From: Fidelibacterota bacterium UBA1611
GTDB taxonomy: Bacteria > Fidelibacterota > Marinisomatia > Marinisomatales > UBA1611
NCBI GenBank assembly: GCA_002321855.1
Contig: DCMX01000030.1
Coordinates: 1-11,987, forward strand
Length of the DNA: 11,987 nucleotides
Direction: 5' to 3'
The position numbers and the translations under genes were made by a program. The notes beneath the pieces are model-generated. The model ran no database searches. It worked only from the letters and a program-made list of their open reading frames with translations, and was not told where the DNA came from. Below, piece after piece: positions 1 to 8,108 of the stretch; position 1 is the stretch's first letter; every line of letters begins with the position of its first letter.

Positions 1-249
1 CTTCAATGTTCCATAATATTGCCCATGAACATCTTCCCATTCCGCAAATGCATCATCAGAAATATAATTCATGAATTGATCTCGCGAATTAAAATAATAA
101 TCAATACCATTAATTTCATTTGGTCTTGGTGCCCTTGTTGTACAAGAAACAGACCAGCTTATATCGGAACGTGCGTCTTGCAGCATTTTACATAAAGTAG
201 TTTTACCAGATCCAGATGGGGCAGAAATCGTAATGAGATTTTTTATCAT
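1..249 (-). CDS. gmk: Guanylate kinase, N-terminal 83 residues (cut by window edge)
   Basis: Guanylate kinase phosphorylates GMP to GDP with ATP in the cytoplasm, a step in GTP and dGTP synthesis. The visible part begins MIKNLITISAPSGSGKTTL, with the P-loop at about residues 10-18. The first P-loop position is Ala instead of the more usual Gly. The GMP-binding segment follows at about residues 33-53 (SVSCTTRAPRPNEINGIDYY), with the conserved arginines R39 and R42. Next comes AEWEDVHGQYYGT at about residues 69-81, another GMP-contact region of the family. The ATG at 247-249 overlaps the yicC stop by 4 bp (ATGA), so translation is probably coupled. The yicC-gmk order is common in bacteria. The LID domain and C-terminus lie beyond position 1, so the gene is incomplete here only because of the window edge. 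Confidence 0.95.
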   Translation of the reverse strand, partial: MIKNLITISAPSGSGKTTLCKMLQDARSDISWSVSCTTRAPRPNEINGIDYYFNSRDQFMNYISDDAFAEWEDVHGQYYGTLK

Positions 250-1106
250 AATATATTCTGTATTTGTTCTCTTATCTTTTCTAATTCATCTTTAATCTCT
301 ATAACACAATTAGTTACTTCTGTCATAGGACTCTTTGAACCAATAGTATTGATTTCACGCCCAATTTCCTGAATTAAGAAATTTAGTCGTCTTCCAACTG
401 GTTCATCTAAATCCAAATAGAATCTAAATTGATTAAAATGACTCCGTATCCTAACAATCTCCTCTGTTATATCAGCACGCTCTATAAAATAAGCGACCTC
501 CTGTATCAGACGATTCTGATCTAATGTTTTGTCACCAAGCAATGTACTGATTTTCTCCTGCAATAATTCATGCTTAGCTGAAGAATATTGCTTACTTATA
601 TCATCGATTTTCTCTAATAAACTAGTTAAATTATTTAATCGTTCAAGTGTATCAACCTGTATTTGCTCTCCTTCACTTATTCGCATCTCGTTTACTTGTT
701 TAAGTGAAACTTCAATAGCTTTCATTAAATTCTTTGTATTATTTATCTCTACCTCATTCGATGCCAATAAATCATTTGTAGAAATAATATCACTAAGATT
801 CAACCGTTGACCATATTCAATATGAATATCTCTCAAAATATTCTGGATTTTTTCGAATCGATCTTTATTGAAAATCATGGATTGACCATTTTGTGAATTA
901 CCATATTCAATCAACAAATGGACATTGCCCCTTTCTAAAGATGACCCTATATATTCCTTAACCGTTCTTTCTATTGTCGGTTCTAAGATAATTCCTCGGA
1001 CCTTAAATTCAAAAAAACGGGAGTTCACTGTCCGAATTTCGACATTTATTTTATTTTTTGAACGACCGGCTGAGCCGCGTCCAAATCCTGTCATGCTTTT
1101 GATCAT
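246..1106 (-). CDS. yicC: YicC/YloC family endoribonuclease
   Basis: The 286-residue protein has the usual length for YicC (about 290) and opens with the family signature MIKSMTGFGRG. The C-terminal DUF1732 part contains AYFIERADITEEIVRIRSHF near residues 205-224, followed by GREINTIGSKSP and the closing segment ELEKIREQIQNIL. E. coli YicC is known as an endoribonuclease that acts on small RNAs; the target in this organism cannot be told. The middle, about residues 120-200, is rich in charged and Leu residues and probably helical. The ATG at 1104-1106 is chosen because the family start motif follows directly. I see no Shine-Dalgarno sequence before it, only AT-rich sequence. The stop is TGATAA, and its TGA overlaps the gmk start. 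The gene is the first after the largest intergenic gap in the window. Confidence 0.93.
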   Translation of the reverse strand: MIKSMTGFGRGSAGRSKNKINVEIRTVNSRFFEFKVRGIILEPTIERTVKEYIGSSLERGNVHLLIEYGNSQNGQSMIFNKDRFEKIQNILRDIHIEYGQRLNLSDIISTNDLLASNEVEINNTKNLMKAIEVSLKQVNEMRISEGEQIQVDTLERLNNLTSLLEKIDDISKQYSSAKHELLQEKISTLLGDKTLDQNRLIQEVAYFIERADITEEIVRIRSHFNQFRFYLDLDEPVGRRLNFLIQEIGREINTIGSKSPMTEVTNCVIEIKDELEKIREQIQNIL

Positions 1107-1213
1107 AATATTTCAATTAAAAAAATGCCGGGAAAGGTACTTAAATCATAAAATAACAATCAATAAAGATGATTAATATAAATTATTGGTTCTGGAATAG
1201 TTAAGTCAAATTA

Positions 1214-2275
1214 TCATCGACTCATTTTTTCTACCAACCAGTCTGCCGAAAAACCAAGCGTGATTAAATGATGATTACCCAGACCTGAATTTGAATCTTC
1301 GGACAAGAAGCCATAATCCATAGAAATCCTTTCCCAAGATATTCCAACACCACCTACCATTGTGCCAAATGGATTACGCCCTATCCTGACTGCTAAATTA
1401 TTATCGTATTTACATTCCATCCCAATAACAGTATCTATTGACATAGTTCCAAACCCAATATCCGAATCAAGGGATCTATCTGACGGATTTACACGGATGG
1501 ATAAAATAGGGTTGAACTCAAGACCAAAATTTATCATGTTAATCGGAACATTGAATCCCAGGTCAATATTGGGTAGGGTACCCTCTATGGTGCCATTTTC
1601 CCATAGAATGCCCGATGAAGGTATATTGCGCAATACAAATCCAAAGTTAAAACCATTGAAGTGCCGGAAAAATCCCAGGTCTAAGCCTATTCCTATTGCA
1701 TGATGATCATCAATAAAATGCAAGAGTAGCTTGGTGCCGATTCCCACTTGCCACTGGTGCCAGGTTTTGTTAAAGGCACCATGTAAACCAAATATGTGTT
1801 GGCTAAAATATTTTATACTATCCACGTTTAAACGCTCACCTTCATCTATAATTCCATTACCTTCACCTGAATCCTGAGTCCCAAATACACCATCTGCACC
1901 CCAGTCCAAAAGCATAGACCTAGTATCTGGTATTTTACCAATACCCTCATACAAGATTGAAAAATGAACCGGAACATTTTTTCTAATTTCTTTTCTAAAA
2001 CCAACATAATCACTGTTCACCATACCTGCAAAGCGTGACTGATGCGTTAATCCAACAATGGAATGGTTATCGAATTGGAAGGCTGGATTTGCAATAAAGC
2101 CACCCATGGATGAGATAGGATATGCTATAATGGTATTCCCTAAGGAAGCAGTTCGTGCATCGGTAACATGGTCAAATATTTCCCAACCATATTTTACCCA
2201 GTATCCAGTTGCGTTTAACGAACTTATGATTGAGAGAAATAATAATTTATAAATCGTATTCTTTTTTAATCTCAT
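1214..2275 (-). CDS. PorV/PorQ-like outer-membrane beta-barrel protein
   Basis: The 353-residue protein has a plausible signal peptide: a basic start MRLKKNTIYK, then a hydrophobic stretch to about residue 20, with cleavage near NATG. The segment TDARTASLGNTIIAYPISS (about 38-56), followed by ANPA at 62-65, matches the N-terminal plug-like motif of PorV/PorQ and UPF0164 barrel proteins. The rest alternates amphipathic strands with turns, as in a FadL-type barrel, and ends with a strand resembling HHLITLGFSADW plus a short tail. An acidic Gly/Asp/Asn-rich insert at residues 124-147 could bind calcium. Its role could be scaffold, secretion-system shuttle (as for PorV in type IX secretion) or transport channel, and the sequence does not decide. 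The start lies inside mutS (29 bp overlap), in a different frame, with no clear ribosome binding site. Tandem TGA TAA stops end it. Confidence 0.72.
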   Translation of the reverse strand: MRLKKNTIYKLLFLSIISSLNATGYWVKYGWEIFDHVTDARTASLGNTIIAYPISSMGGFIANPAFQFDNHSIVGLTHQSRFAGMVNSDYVGFRKEIRKNVPVHFSILYEGIGKIPDTRSMLLDWGADGVFGTQDSGEGNGIIDEGERLNVDSIKYFSQHIFGLHGAFNKTWHQWQVGIGTKLLLHFIDDHHAIGIGLDLGFFRHFNGFNFGFVLRNIPSSGILWENGTIEGTLPNIDLGFNVPINMINFGLEFNPILSIRVNPSDRSLDSDIGFGTMSIDTVIGMECKYDNNLAVRIGRNPFGTMVGGVGISWERISMDYGFLSEDSNSGLGNHHLITLGFSADWLVEKMSR

Positions 2276-4844
2276 TAAGTTTCATTAAGGCTTCTAAGGG
2301 TGTAATTGAATCTAAATTCATTTCACTTAGAGCCTTTTTAATCCCATATTCTTGCTCCTGAATCAAAGATTTCTTATTGGATGATCCAAATGGTAATGAA
2401 TCTCCTTCCCTGTTATTAGTTTTTTTGACATGATGGAATAAAATTTCGCTAGCGCGGGAAATAATTGAGCCTGGCAATCCTGCCATTTTAGCCACATGGA
2501 TACCATAACTTTTGTCTCCCGGACCAGCAGAAATGGTACGAAGAAAAATAATCCTATCATCATGTTCTTTCACTTCAACATGATAGTTTTTTAAACGTTC
2601 TAAATTCTTCTCTAGGTCTGTCAATTCATGATAGTGTGTCGCAAAAATAGTGCGCGCTGCTACATCCTCTTTTTGATGTAAATACTCCGTGATAGCCCAT
2701 GCGATGGACAATCCGTCAAACGTTGCCGTCCCCCTCCCTATTTCGTCCAGCAAGATCAGACTTCGGTATGACGCATTATTTAAAATATTGGCCGCTTCAT
2801 TCATCTCTACTAAAAAAGTACTTTCTCCTCCAGCAAGATTATCACTGGCACCAACACGGGTAAAAAGTCGGTCTACAATACCGATTGTACCAGATTTTGC
2901 AGGAATAAAACACCCGATCTGTGCCATAAGGACAATAAGACCATTCTGCCTTAGATAGGTTGATTTTCCAGCCATATTGGGTCCAGTAAGTAGATGGATC
3001 TGATCGACCGATGCATCCATAGATAAATTATTTGGTATGAATTTTTCTGTTGCTGATAAAAGCATTTCTACAACTGGGTGGCGACCTCCTACGATATGGA
3101 GAATAGGGTCATCGGTCAGTTCCGGCCTTACGTAACGTTGCGATAGTGCCGTTGCAGCAAAACTAGAGAGGAGATCTATTCTATTGATAATTTCCGCATT
3201 TGCCTGAATTTGGCGGGCATGCTTCATAATATAATCCAGCACATCCTGAACTATTCTGTTCTCTATGTCCAATATTCTTTCTTCAGCGGTTAATACTTTT
3301 TCTTCATATTGTTTTAATTCTTCAGTGATATATCTTTCAGAATTAACCAAGGTCTGTTTTCTGATATAAGAGACTGGCACCTTCTGCAAGTGGGTTCTTG
3401 TGACTCCTATATAGTACCCAAACACCTTGTTAAAACCTACTTTTAAAGATGGGATCCCAAGTCGATCACTCTCTGAAGATTGAAAATCACTGATCCACTT
3501 TTTACTATTGAATAAAAGTTCACGTAACTCATCCAATTCTGTATCGACTTTTTCCTTAATGACGTTGCCTTGTTTTATTTGCGCTGGACTTTCTTCATTA
3601 ATCGTATCCATTATACGAAGAGCCACCTTCCTAACATCAACAAATTTGCTCGTAAGTTCAAAAAGTGGTTTTTCATTTGTATCTTGAAATTGTTTGCACC
3701 AATCTGGAATATGATCAAGTGTATTTGCCATACCTATAAGATCACGAGGAGTACCCACTCCCCTGTTTATCTTACCTAATACCCTTTCAAGATCAATAGT
3801 GATACCCAGGGTATCTCGTAAATTATTTAATAGTTGTTTTTGCTTAAAAAAAGAGGAGACAATATCTAATCGAGAGTTCAATCTATTGATGTCCGTCAAC
3901 GGCTGATGAAGCCATTTTTTCAATAGTCTGCCCCCGCCAGATGTCTCAGTTTGATCGATACAATCCACCAGTGTTCCGTGCGTCCCTTGTGTAGACAAAG
4001 AATTAAAAACCTCCAGGTTACGGATCGTGAAACTATCCAATCCCATTATTCCTTCATCAAGTATTGGTCTCATGTTCGTCACGTGACCAACCTTAATATT
4101 CAAATTGGTGTGAATATGATAAATAAGACCGCCACCAGCAGTAATACCTACTTTCAAGTCCTCGCACCCAAACCCTTTTAATGATGAAACATTGAAATGA
4201 TCCAATAAAGTTCTGTAGCATACATCTGGACTAAATATCCAATCTTCTATAGTAGTTACAAAGGGTCGGAGTTCACGATACCAATCTGCTGAAGAATATA
4301 TATTATTTTCTCCAATAATAACTTCATTTGGATAATATTTTCTTAAGTAATCTATTAATTTTTCCCGTTTGCATTCTCCTACTAAAAATTCTCCTGTTGA
4401 TGACTCGAATATGGCAAAACCTGTGACGTCTTTTTCAAAAACTATAGAAGCCATATACTGGTTTGATTTCTGACTCAAAACTTGATCTGACGTTAATGTT
4501 CCAGGAGTTACCACTTCAATAACTTCACGTTTGACGATACCTTTTGCGAGTTTTGGGTCTTCAACCTGTTCGCAAATAGCAACCCGGAACCCAGCTCGTA
4601 CCAGTTTCGGCAGATAATTATCAAGAGCATGATACGGAAAACCAGCCAGCTCTACTTCCGCGGCTTTCCCGTTGGCTCTTTTCGTTAGAACAATACCCAG
4701 TACTTTAGATGTAATAATCGCATCCTCACTGAACGTCTCATAGAAATCCCCCATTCTATATAGAACGATTGTATCGGGATACTGGGATTTTAGCTCCACA
4801 TACTGCTTCATCAGAGGTGTATCCGTTTTAATGATTTTAGGCAT
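2247..4844 (-). CDS. mutS: DNA mismatch repair protein MutS
   Basis: MutS recognises base mismatches and small loops and starts methyl-directed or nick-directed repair with MutL. The 865-residue product is full length (family about 850-880). The mismatch-reading Phe-X-Glu motif is at residues 34-36 in RMGDFYETF. The connector, core and clamp domains span roughly residues 125-560. The ATPase has Walker A GPNMAGKST at 621-629, the loop ASDNLAGGESTF at about 666-677, Walker B LILLDE at 696-701 followed by IGRGTATFDG, and FATHYHEL at 734-741. The C-terminus ends in a Leu-rich stretch like the family's tetramerisation helices. The ATG at 4842-4844 gives the usual MutS N-terminus and overlaps the selB 3' end by 8 bp. 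No key residue is missing. This is the type I form used in mismatch repair, not the MutS2 form, because domain I is present. Confidence 0.98.
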   Translation of the reverse strand: MPKIIKTDTPLMKQYVELKSQYPDTIVLYRMGDFYETFSEDAIITSKVLGIVLTKRANGKAAEVELAGFPYHALDNYLPKLVRAGFRVAICEQVEDPKLAKGIVKREVIEVVTPGTLTSDQVLSQKSNQYMASIVFEKDVTGFAIFESSTGEFLVGECKREKLIDYLRKYYPNEVIIGENNIYSSADWYRELRPFVTTIEDWIFSPDVCYRTLLDHFNVSSLKGFGCEDLKVGITAGGGLIYHIHTNLNIKVGHVTNMRPILDEGIMGLDSFTIRNLEVFNSLSTQGTHGTLVDCIDQTETSGGGRLLKKWLHQPLTDINRLNSRLDIVSSFFKQKQLLNNLRDTLGITIDLERVLGKINRGVGTPRDLIGMANTLDHIPDWCKQFQDTNEKPLFELTSKFVDVRKVALRIMDTINEESPAQIKQGNVIKEKVDTELDELRELLFNSKKWISDFQSSESDRLGIPSLKVGFNKVFGYYIGVTRTHLQKVPVSYIRKQTLVNSERYITEELKQYEEKVLTAEERILDIENRIVQDVLDYIMKHARQIQANAEIINRIDLLSSFAATALSQRYVRPELTDDPILHIVGGRHPVVEMLLSATEKFIPNNLSMDASVDQIHLLTGPNMAGKSTYLRQNGLIVLMAQIGCFIPAKSGTIGIVDRLFTRVGASDNLAGGESTFLVEMNEAANILNNASYRSLILLDEIGRGTATFDGLSIAWAITEYLHQKEDVAARTIFATHYHELTDLEKNLERLKNYHVEVKEHDDRIIFLRTISAGPGDKSYGIHVAKMAGLPGSIISRASEILFHHVKKTNNREGDSLPFGSSNKKSLIQEQEYGIKKALSEMNLDSITPLEALMKLNEIKKEYDL

Positions 4845-6711
4845 CGAGCATAGAACCTATTCTGCGATCATTTCCATCTCGTTGGGTATAATTAGATTGA
4901 TCGAGATATTCCAAAAGTGGAATAGCCGTTTTCCTAGTTAATCCTATGATATCTTTAAAATTCGACACTGATAATAATTTGTTCTTTTCAAAGTGTCCAC
5001 GTACATATTTTAAGATTTCATCCCGATATTTTTTCGCTATCCATAGATCTGTTCCAATCTTTTCTGAACGATTATCATCGTTTAACAAATGAAGCATGCC
5101 ATTCACTCTCCCCGGCTTAAAACCTGAGCGTTGTATTAATACCTTCAAAGAGATTGGTTCAAGGCCTGATGAATCTACCAGACCTTGAATAAAATCAAGA
5201 TCCTTTTGGTCTTTGACCGTTATTTCTGGTCTATAATCCGAAAGTGATATTCTACCACTGCTTTGTATTATCTTTCCTTCTAGTTCCATGTTAGCTAAAA
5301 CAAATGTTACCCAAACTGATGACCATTTTAGTTGATCGATAATGGCCTCGTTACTAATGGTCTTCCTAAAAGAATCACGCTTGTAGATATTATTAACCAA
5401 TGAAAGTATGGCCTCATCAGATATCTTCAAGGAATTATTAGAATAAACTATCTTAGATTTGGACTCAATCTTCAAACCAGCAGCATTTATCCATTGTTGT
5501 ATTACGTTTTGTTTTCTGAAACACCTATTTCTCCAACTATTCAATGTACGAGGTTGTTTCCATTCCCTTAATACCATTGTGTGGAATCTTTTCTCAGGGT
5601 CAGGCGATAAAATCTTAATATTATTTTTTAATTCCGACCATTTCCCAGATGGCAGAGGATCCAATATCCGTCCTTGTGCTATTGTTTTCATAGGCGAATA
5701 CGAACGGATAACAAATAAATCATCCATAGCTACTGACAGTGGTATCTCCAGACCGATTATTACTGAACCATTTTGTCCCTTTTTTAACTTTGGAATTGCC
5801 ATAGAAACTTTTCCCATTATCTCAGCGGTCCCAATGTGGAGCCTGATGCGCTGGTTATTTTTTATAATCCAATCAGTATTAGGGTACATTATTATGTGTG
5901 CAATCACCTTTTTTGTTACAGCTATGATACCTGGATTTGATAGGACTGTACCCCTATAGACTTCCGTTCTTTCTACATTAGCCAAGTTCAATGCTGCACG
6001 ATCACCAACTCCTACCGATTCAACATTGCCACCATGTGTCTGGATTCCTCTGACTTTTGCGTTAACTTTATTGGGTAATAATTCCAATTTGTCACCAACA
6101 TGTAGTTCACCACTGTCCACGGTTCCTGTGACAACGGTCCCAAATCCCTTTTTTGTAAAGACACGATCTACATGCATTCGAAATTCATTGGATCTGATCT
6201 GAATCTTCACTTCTTTTGCAATATGCAACAGATGTTTCTTGACCGCTTCTATTCCATCGCCCGTAAGATTATTGACCCGAATTATGGGTACACCATTCAA
6301 AACAGTGTTTTTTATAAGGTCTTGCAACTCCAATTCAACCAGGTCTATCCATTCTTCATCATTCACTATATCAACCTTGGTTAGTACAACCAAACCTCCC
6401 TGAATTGAAAAACTATCAAGTATCTGTAAGTGTTCTTTGGTCTGCGGCATAATTCCATCATCCGCAGCCACTACCAGCATTCCAATATGGACATTGGCTG
6501 CTCCAGCAGCCATATTCCGAATAAATTTTTCGTGCCCTGGAACATCAATGATGGTTATTTGTTCATTAAGATAGGCAAAACCAAGGTCAATGGTCATACC
6601 TCGGGCTTTTTCCTGAGCTAATTGGTCTGTATTCGTTCCTGTTAATGCCTTAACAAGAGCGGTTTTACCGTGGTCAATATGGCCAGCTGTACCAATGACT
6701 ATCTGTTGCAT
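4837..6711 (-). CDS. selB: Selenocysteine-specific elongation factor SelB
   Basis: SelB is the GTPase that carries Sec-tRNA(Sec) to the ribosome at UGA codons marked by a SECIS hairpin. The product is 624 residues, against about 614 in E. coli. GTPase motifs are G1 GHIDHGKT at 10-17, RGMTIDLGFAY at 37-47, G3 DVPGHE at 56-61 and G4 TKVD at 111-114. Asp42 matches the residue I recall as contacting selenocysteine in E. coli SelB. EF-Tu-like barrel domains follow, with DRVFTKKGFGTVVTGTV at about 182-198 and VGDRAALNL. The last 220 or so residues are charged and helical with spaced Trp and Leu, consistent with the four winged-helix repeats that bind SECIS RNA. The start ATG is 2 bp after the selA stop, and the 3' end overlaps mutS, so the three genes are probably co-transcribed. 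Confidence 0.97.
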   Translation of the reverse strand: MQQIVIGTAGHIDHGKTALVKALTGTNTDQLAQEKARGMTIDLGFAYLNEQITIIDVPGHEKFIRNMAAGAANVHIGMLVVAADDGIMPQTKEHLQILDSFSIQGGLVVLTKVDIVNDEEWIDLVELELQDLIKNTVLNGVPIIRVNNLTGDGIEAVKKHLLHIAKEVKIQIRSNEFRMHVDRVFTKKGFGTVVTGTVDSGELHVGDKLELLPNKVNAKVRGIQTHGGNVESVGVGDRAALNLANVERTEVYRGTVLSNPGIIAVTKKVIAHIIMYPNTDWIIKNNQRIRLHIGTAEIMGKVSMAIPKLKKGQNGSVIIGLEIPLSVAMDDLFVIRSYSPMKTIAQGRILDPLPSGKWSELKNNIKILSPDPEKRFHTMVLREWKQPRTLNSWRNRCFRKQNVIQQWINAAGLKIESKSKIVYSNNSLKISDEAILSLVNNIYKRDSFRKTISNEAIIDQLKWSSVWVTFVLANMELEGKIIQSSGRISLSDYRPEITVKDQKDLDFIQGLVDSSGLEPISLKVLIQRSGFKPGRVNGMLHLLNDDNRSEKIGTDLWIAKKYRDEILKYVRGHFEKNKLLSVSNFKDIIGLTRKTAIPLLEYLDQSNYTQRDGNDRRIGSMLDA

Positions 6712-6713
6712 TC

Positions 6714-8078
6714 TTAGACTTGATCTATAGCATCTGTCAAGCGATCGACCTGATGAGGCAACACAGCTTTCAAATCTATATAAAATCTATTTTTAAAAGT
6801 GTAGCCGACAAGAGGTAAAGCACCATGACGAAAAGCAGAAGCCAGATTTGAAACTTTCATATACACAGGCTTAAAGCTCAGCGCAGCACTTTCAATGGAT
6901 TTCACTGGCAGGGAGCCGCTACCTGCTTCCACAGATGAGTCCACTACAGAGATTCCCAATTTTTTAATCTTCGATTTTGGCAGTGCACTAATCACTCTAT
7001 TTGCTCGTTTTTTCAGTACTTTTCTTGATGTCACCAACATATTCAAAGTAAGATTCATTTTTGAAAATCCAGTTTCACCATATGTATGAAGTGTTTCATC
7101 CATAAGACCTATTTTGATCTTATCACAACGCATCGTGCGATAAAGTGTGTTCTTCTTCATTTTTTCAATGAGAATTTTAGACCCAATAATTATCCCGCAC
7201 TGTGGACCACCTAATAGTTTATCTCCTGAGAAAGTTGTGATATCTACGCCCTGTTCAACAATATTACGTACAGGTAATTCTTCTGGAAGACCATGCTCAA
7301 TTAATGATAGCAGAGCTCCGCTACCTAGGTCTACCATCACAGGGATTCGCTTTGCCCGCCCAAGTGAGACCAGGTCAACCAATGATATATTTTTTGTAAA
7401 TCCTTGTACCACGTAATTACTGGTATGGACCCATAACAAAAGTTTGGTCTTCTTCGTGATCGCTTTCTTATAATCAGAGATATTGGTACGATTTGTAGTG
7501 CCAACATCTATCAATACCGAATTACTTTTTTCAATGATATCCGGTATGCGGAATGATCCTCCAATCGCGACCATTTGTCCTCTAGAACAGATGACTTCAC
7601 CACCTCTTGAAAGTGTGTTCAATGATAGTAGAACCGCTGCAGCGTTATTATTGACCATCATGGAGCTTTCTGACCCGCAAATTGCAGCCATATGCTGGTC
7701 GATGTGATTCAATCTATCGCCACGTTTTCCATCAGACAAATTGAACTCCAAGTTCACATAACCATCCAATCTCCGAGCCAGCGATCTCAATCGTTTTCCT
7801 TCAAAAGGAGCCCGGCCAAAACCAGTATGTAATACAATCCCTGTTCCATTAATAATATTTACCAGTGAAGGTAATGACTCAAGTGATACACGTTTTACTA
7901 TCTTTTCTAATAAAACATCGCGATTGAAATCGAATTCTCCTGTCTTAATCCTTTGGCGGAAAAAGCCTATATGCTTATTAATTATTATCTTTAAATACCT
8001 TTCATGTAAAGGTATAGAATTATCTATTTCAAGTATTACTTGATTAACCGAAGGTAAGTGACTTAAACGATTGCTCAT
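6714..8078 (-). CDS. selA: L-seryl-tRNA(Sec) selenium transferase SelA
   Basis: SelA is a PLP enzyme that converts Ser-tRNA(Sec) to Sec-tRNA(Sec) with selenophosphate. The product is 454 residues, close to the family's usual 460. The N-terminal 70 residues (LPSVNQVILE onward) match the tRNA-binding domain of the homodecameric bacterial enzyme. The core has INGTGIVLHTGFGRAP at about 76-91, where many homologues read NATG and HTNLGRA. It continues with MVNNNAAAVLLSLN (about 141-154), RGQMVAIGGSFRIPDI and VDLGSGAL (about 249-256). The Schiff-base lysine is K287 in TFSGDKLLGGPQCGIIIG. The ATG at 8076-8078 gives a normal N-terminus, though its ribosome binding site is weak. The gene begins 30 bp after the MFS gene and runs into selB with a 2-bp gap. 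It uses Ser-tRNA directly, so the organism follows the bacterial route, not the archaeal PSTK/SepSecS route. Confidence 0.97.
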   Translation of the reverse strand: MSNRLSHLPSVNQVILEIDNSIPLHERYLKIIINKHIGFFRQRIKTGEFDFNRDVLLEKIVKRVSLESLPSLVNIINGTGIVLHTGFGRAPFEGKRLRSLARRLDGYVNLEFNLSDGKRGDRLNHIDQHMAAICGSESSMMVNNNAAAVLLSLNTLSRGGEVICSRGQMVAIGGSFRIPDIIEKSNSVLIDVGTTNRTNISDYKKAITKKTKLLLWVHTSNYVVQGFTKNISLVDLVSLGRAKRIPVMVDLGSGALLSLIEHGLPEELPVRNIVEQGVDITTFSGDKLLGGPQCGIIIGSKILIEKMKKNTLYRTMRCDKIKIGLMDETLHTYGETGFSKMNLTLNMLVTSRKVLKKRANRVISALPKSKIKKLGISVVDSSVEAGSGSLPVKSIESAALSFKPVYMKVSNLASAFRHGALPLVGYTFKNRFYIDLKAVLPHQVDRLTDAIDQV

Positions 8079-8108
8079 TAATCCAACGATAAAATTCCTA
8101 TATTCCGA

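Noticed and set aside
1107..1213. Possible promoter (TTGACT at 1204-1209 and TAATTT at 1180-1185, 18-base spacer, minus strand) and a weak AATCA/TGATT hairpin before yicC
   Set aside because: The region is very AT-rich, so such matches are expected by chance. The -10 match is poor, and the hairpin has only five AT-rich pairs. It is the largest gap and the likeliest place for a yicC-gmk promoter, but no specific site is convincing.
1107..1213. Possible tRNA(Sec) gene (selC) near selAB
   Set aside because: This is the only gap long enough for the roughly 95-base tRNA, and it shows no acceptor stem, T-loop or anticodon arm pattern.
5459..5959. Plus-strand open frame of 166 codons opposite selB, and other plus-strand frames
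   Set aside because: They lie wholly opposite strongly conserved genes, have no family motifs or ribosome binding sites, and their composition is that expected of antisense shadows.
8079..8108. CGATA/TATCG inverted repeat and GGAAT direct repeat between the MFS gene and selA
   Set aside because: Five-base arms with an 18-base loop and a 5-base repeat are too short to separate from chance in AT-rich DNA.
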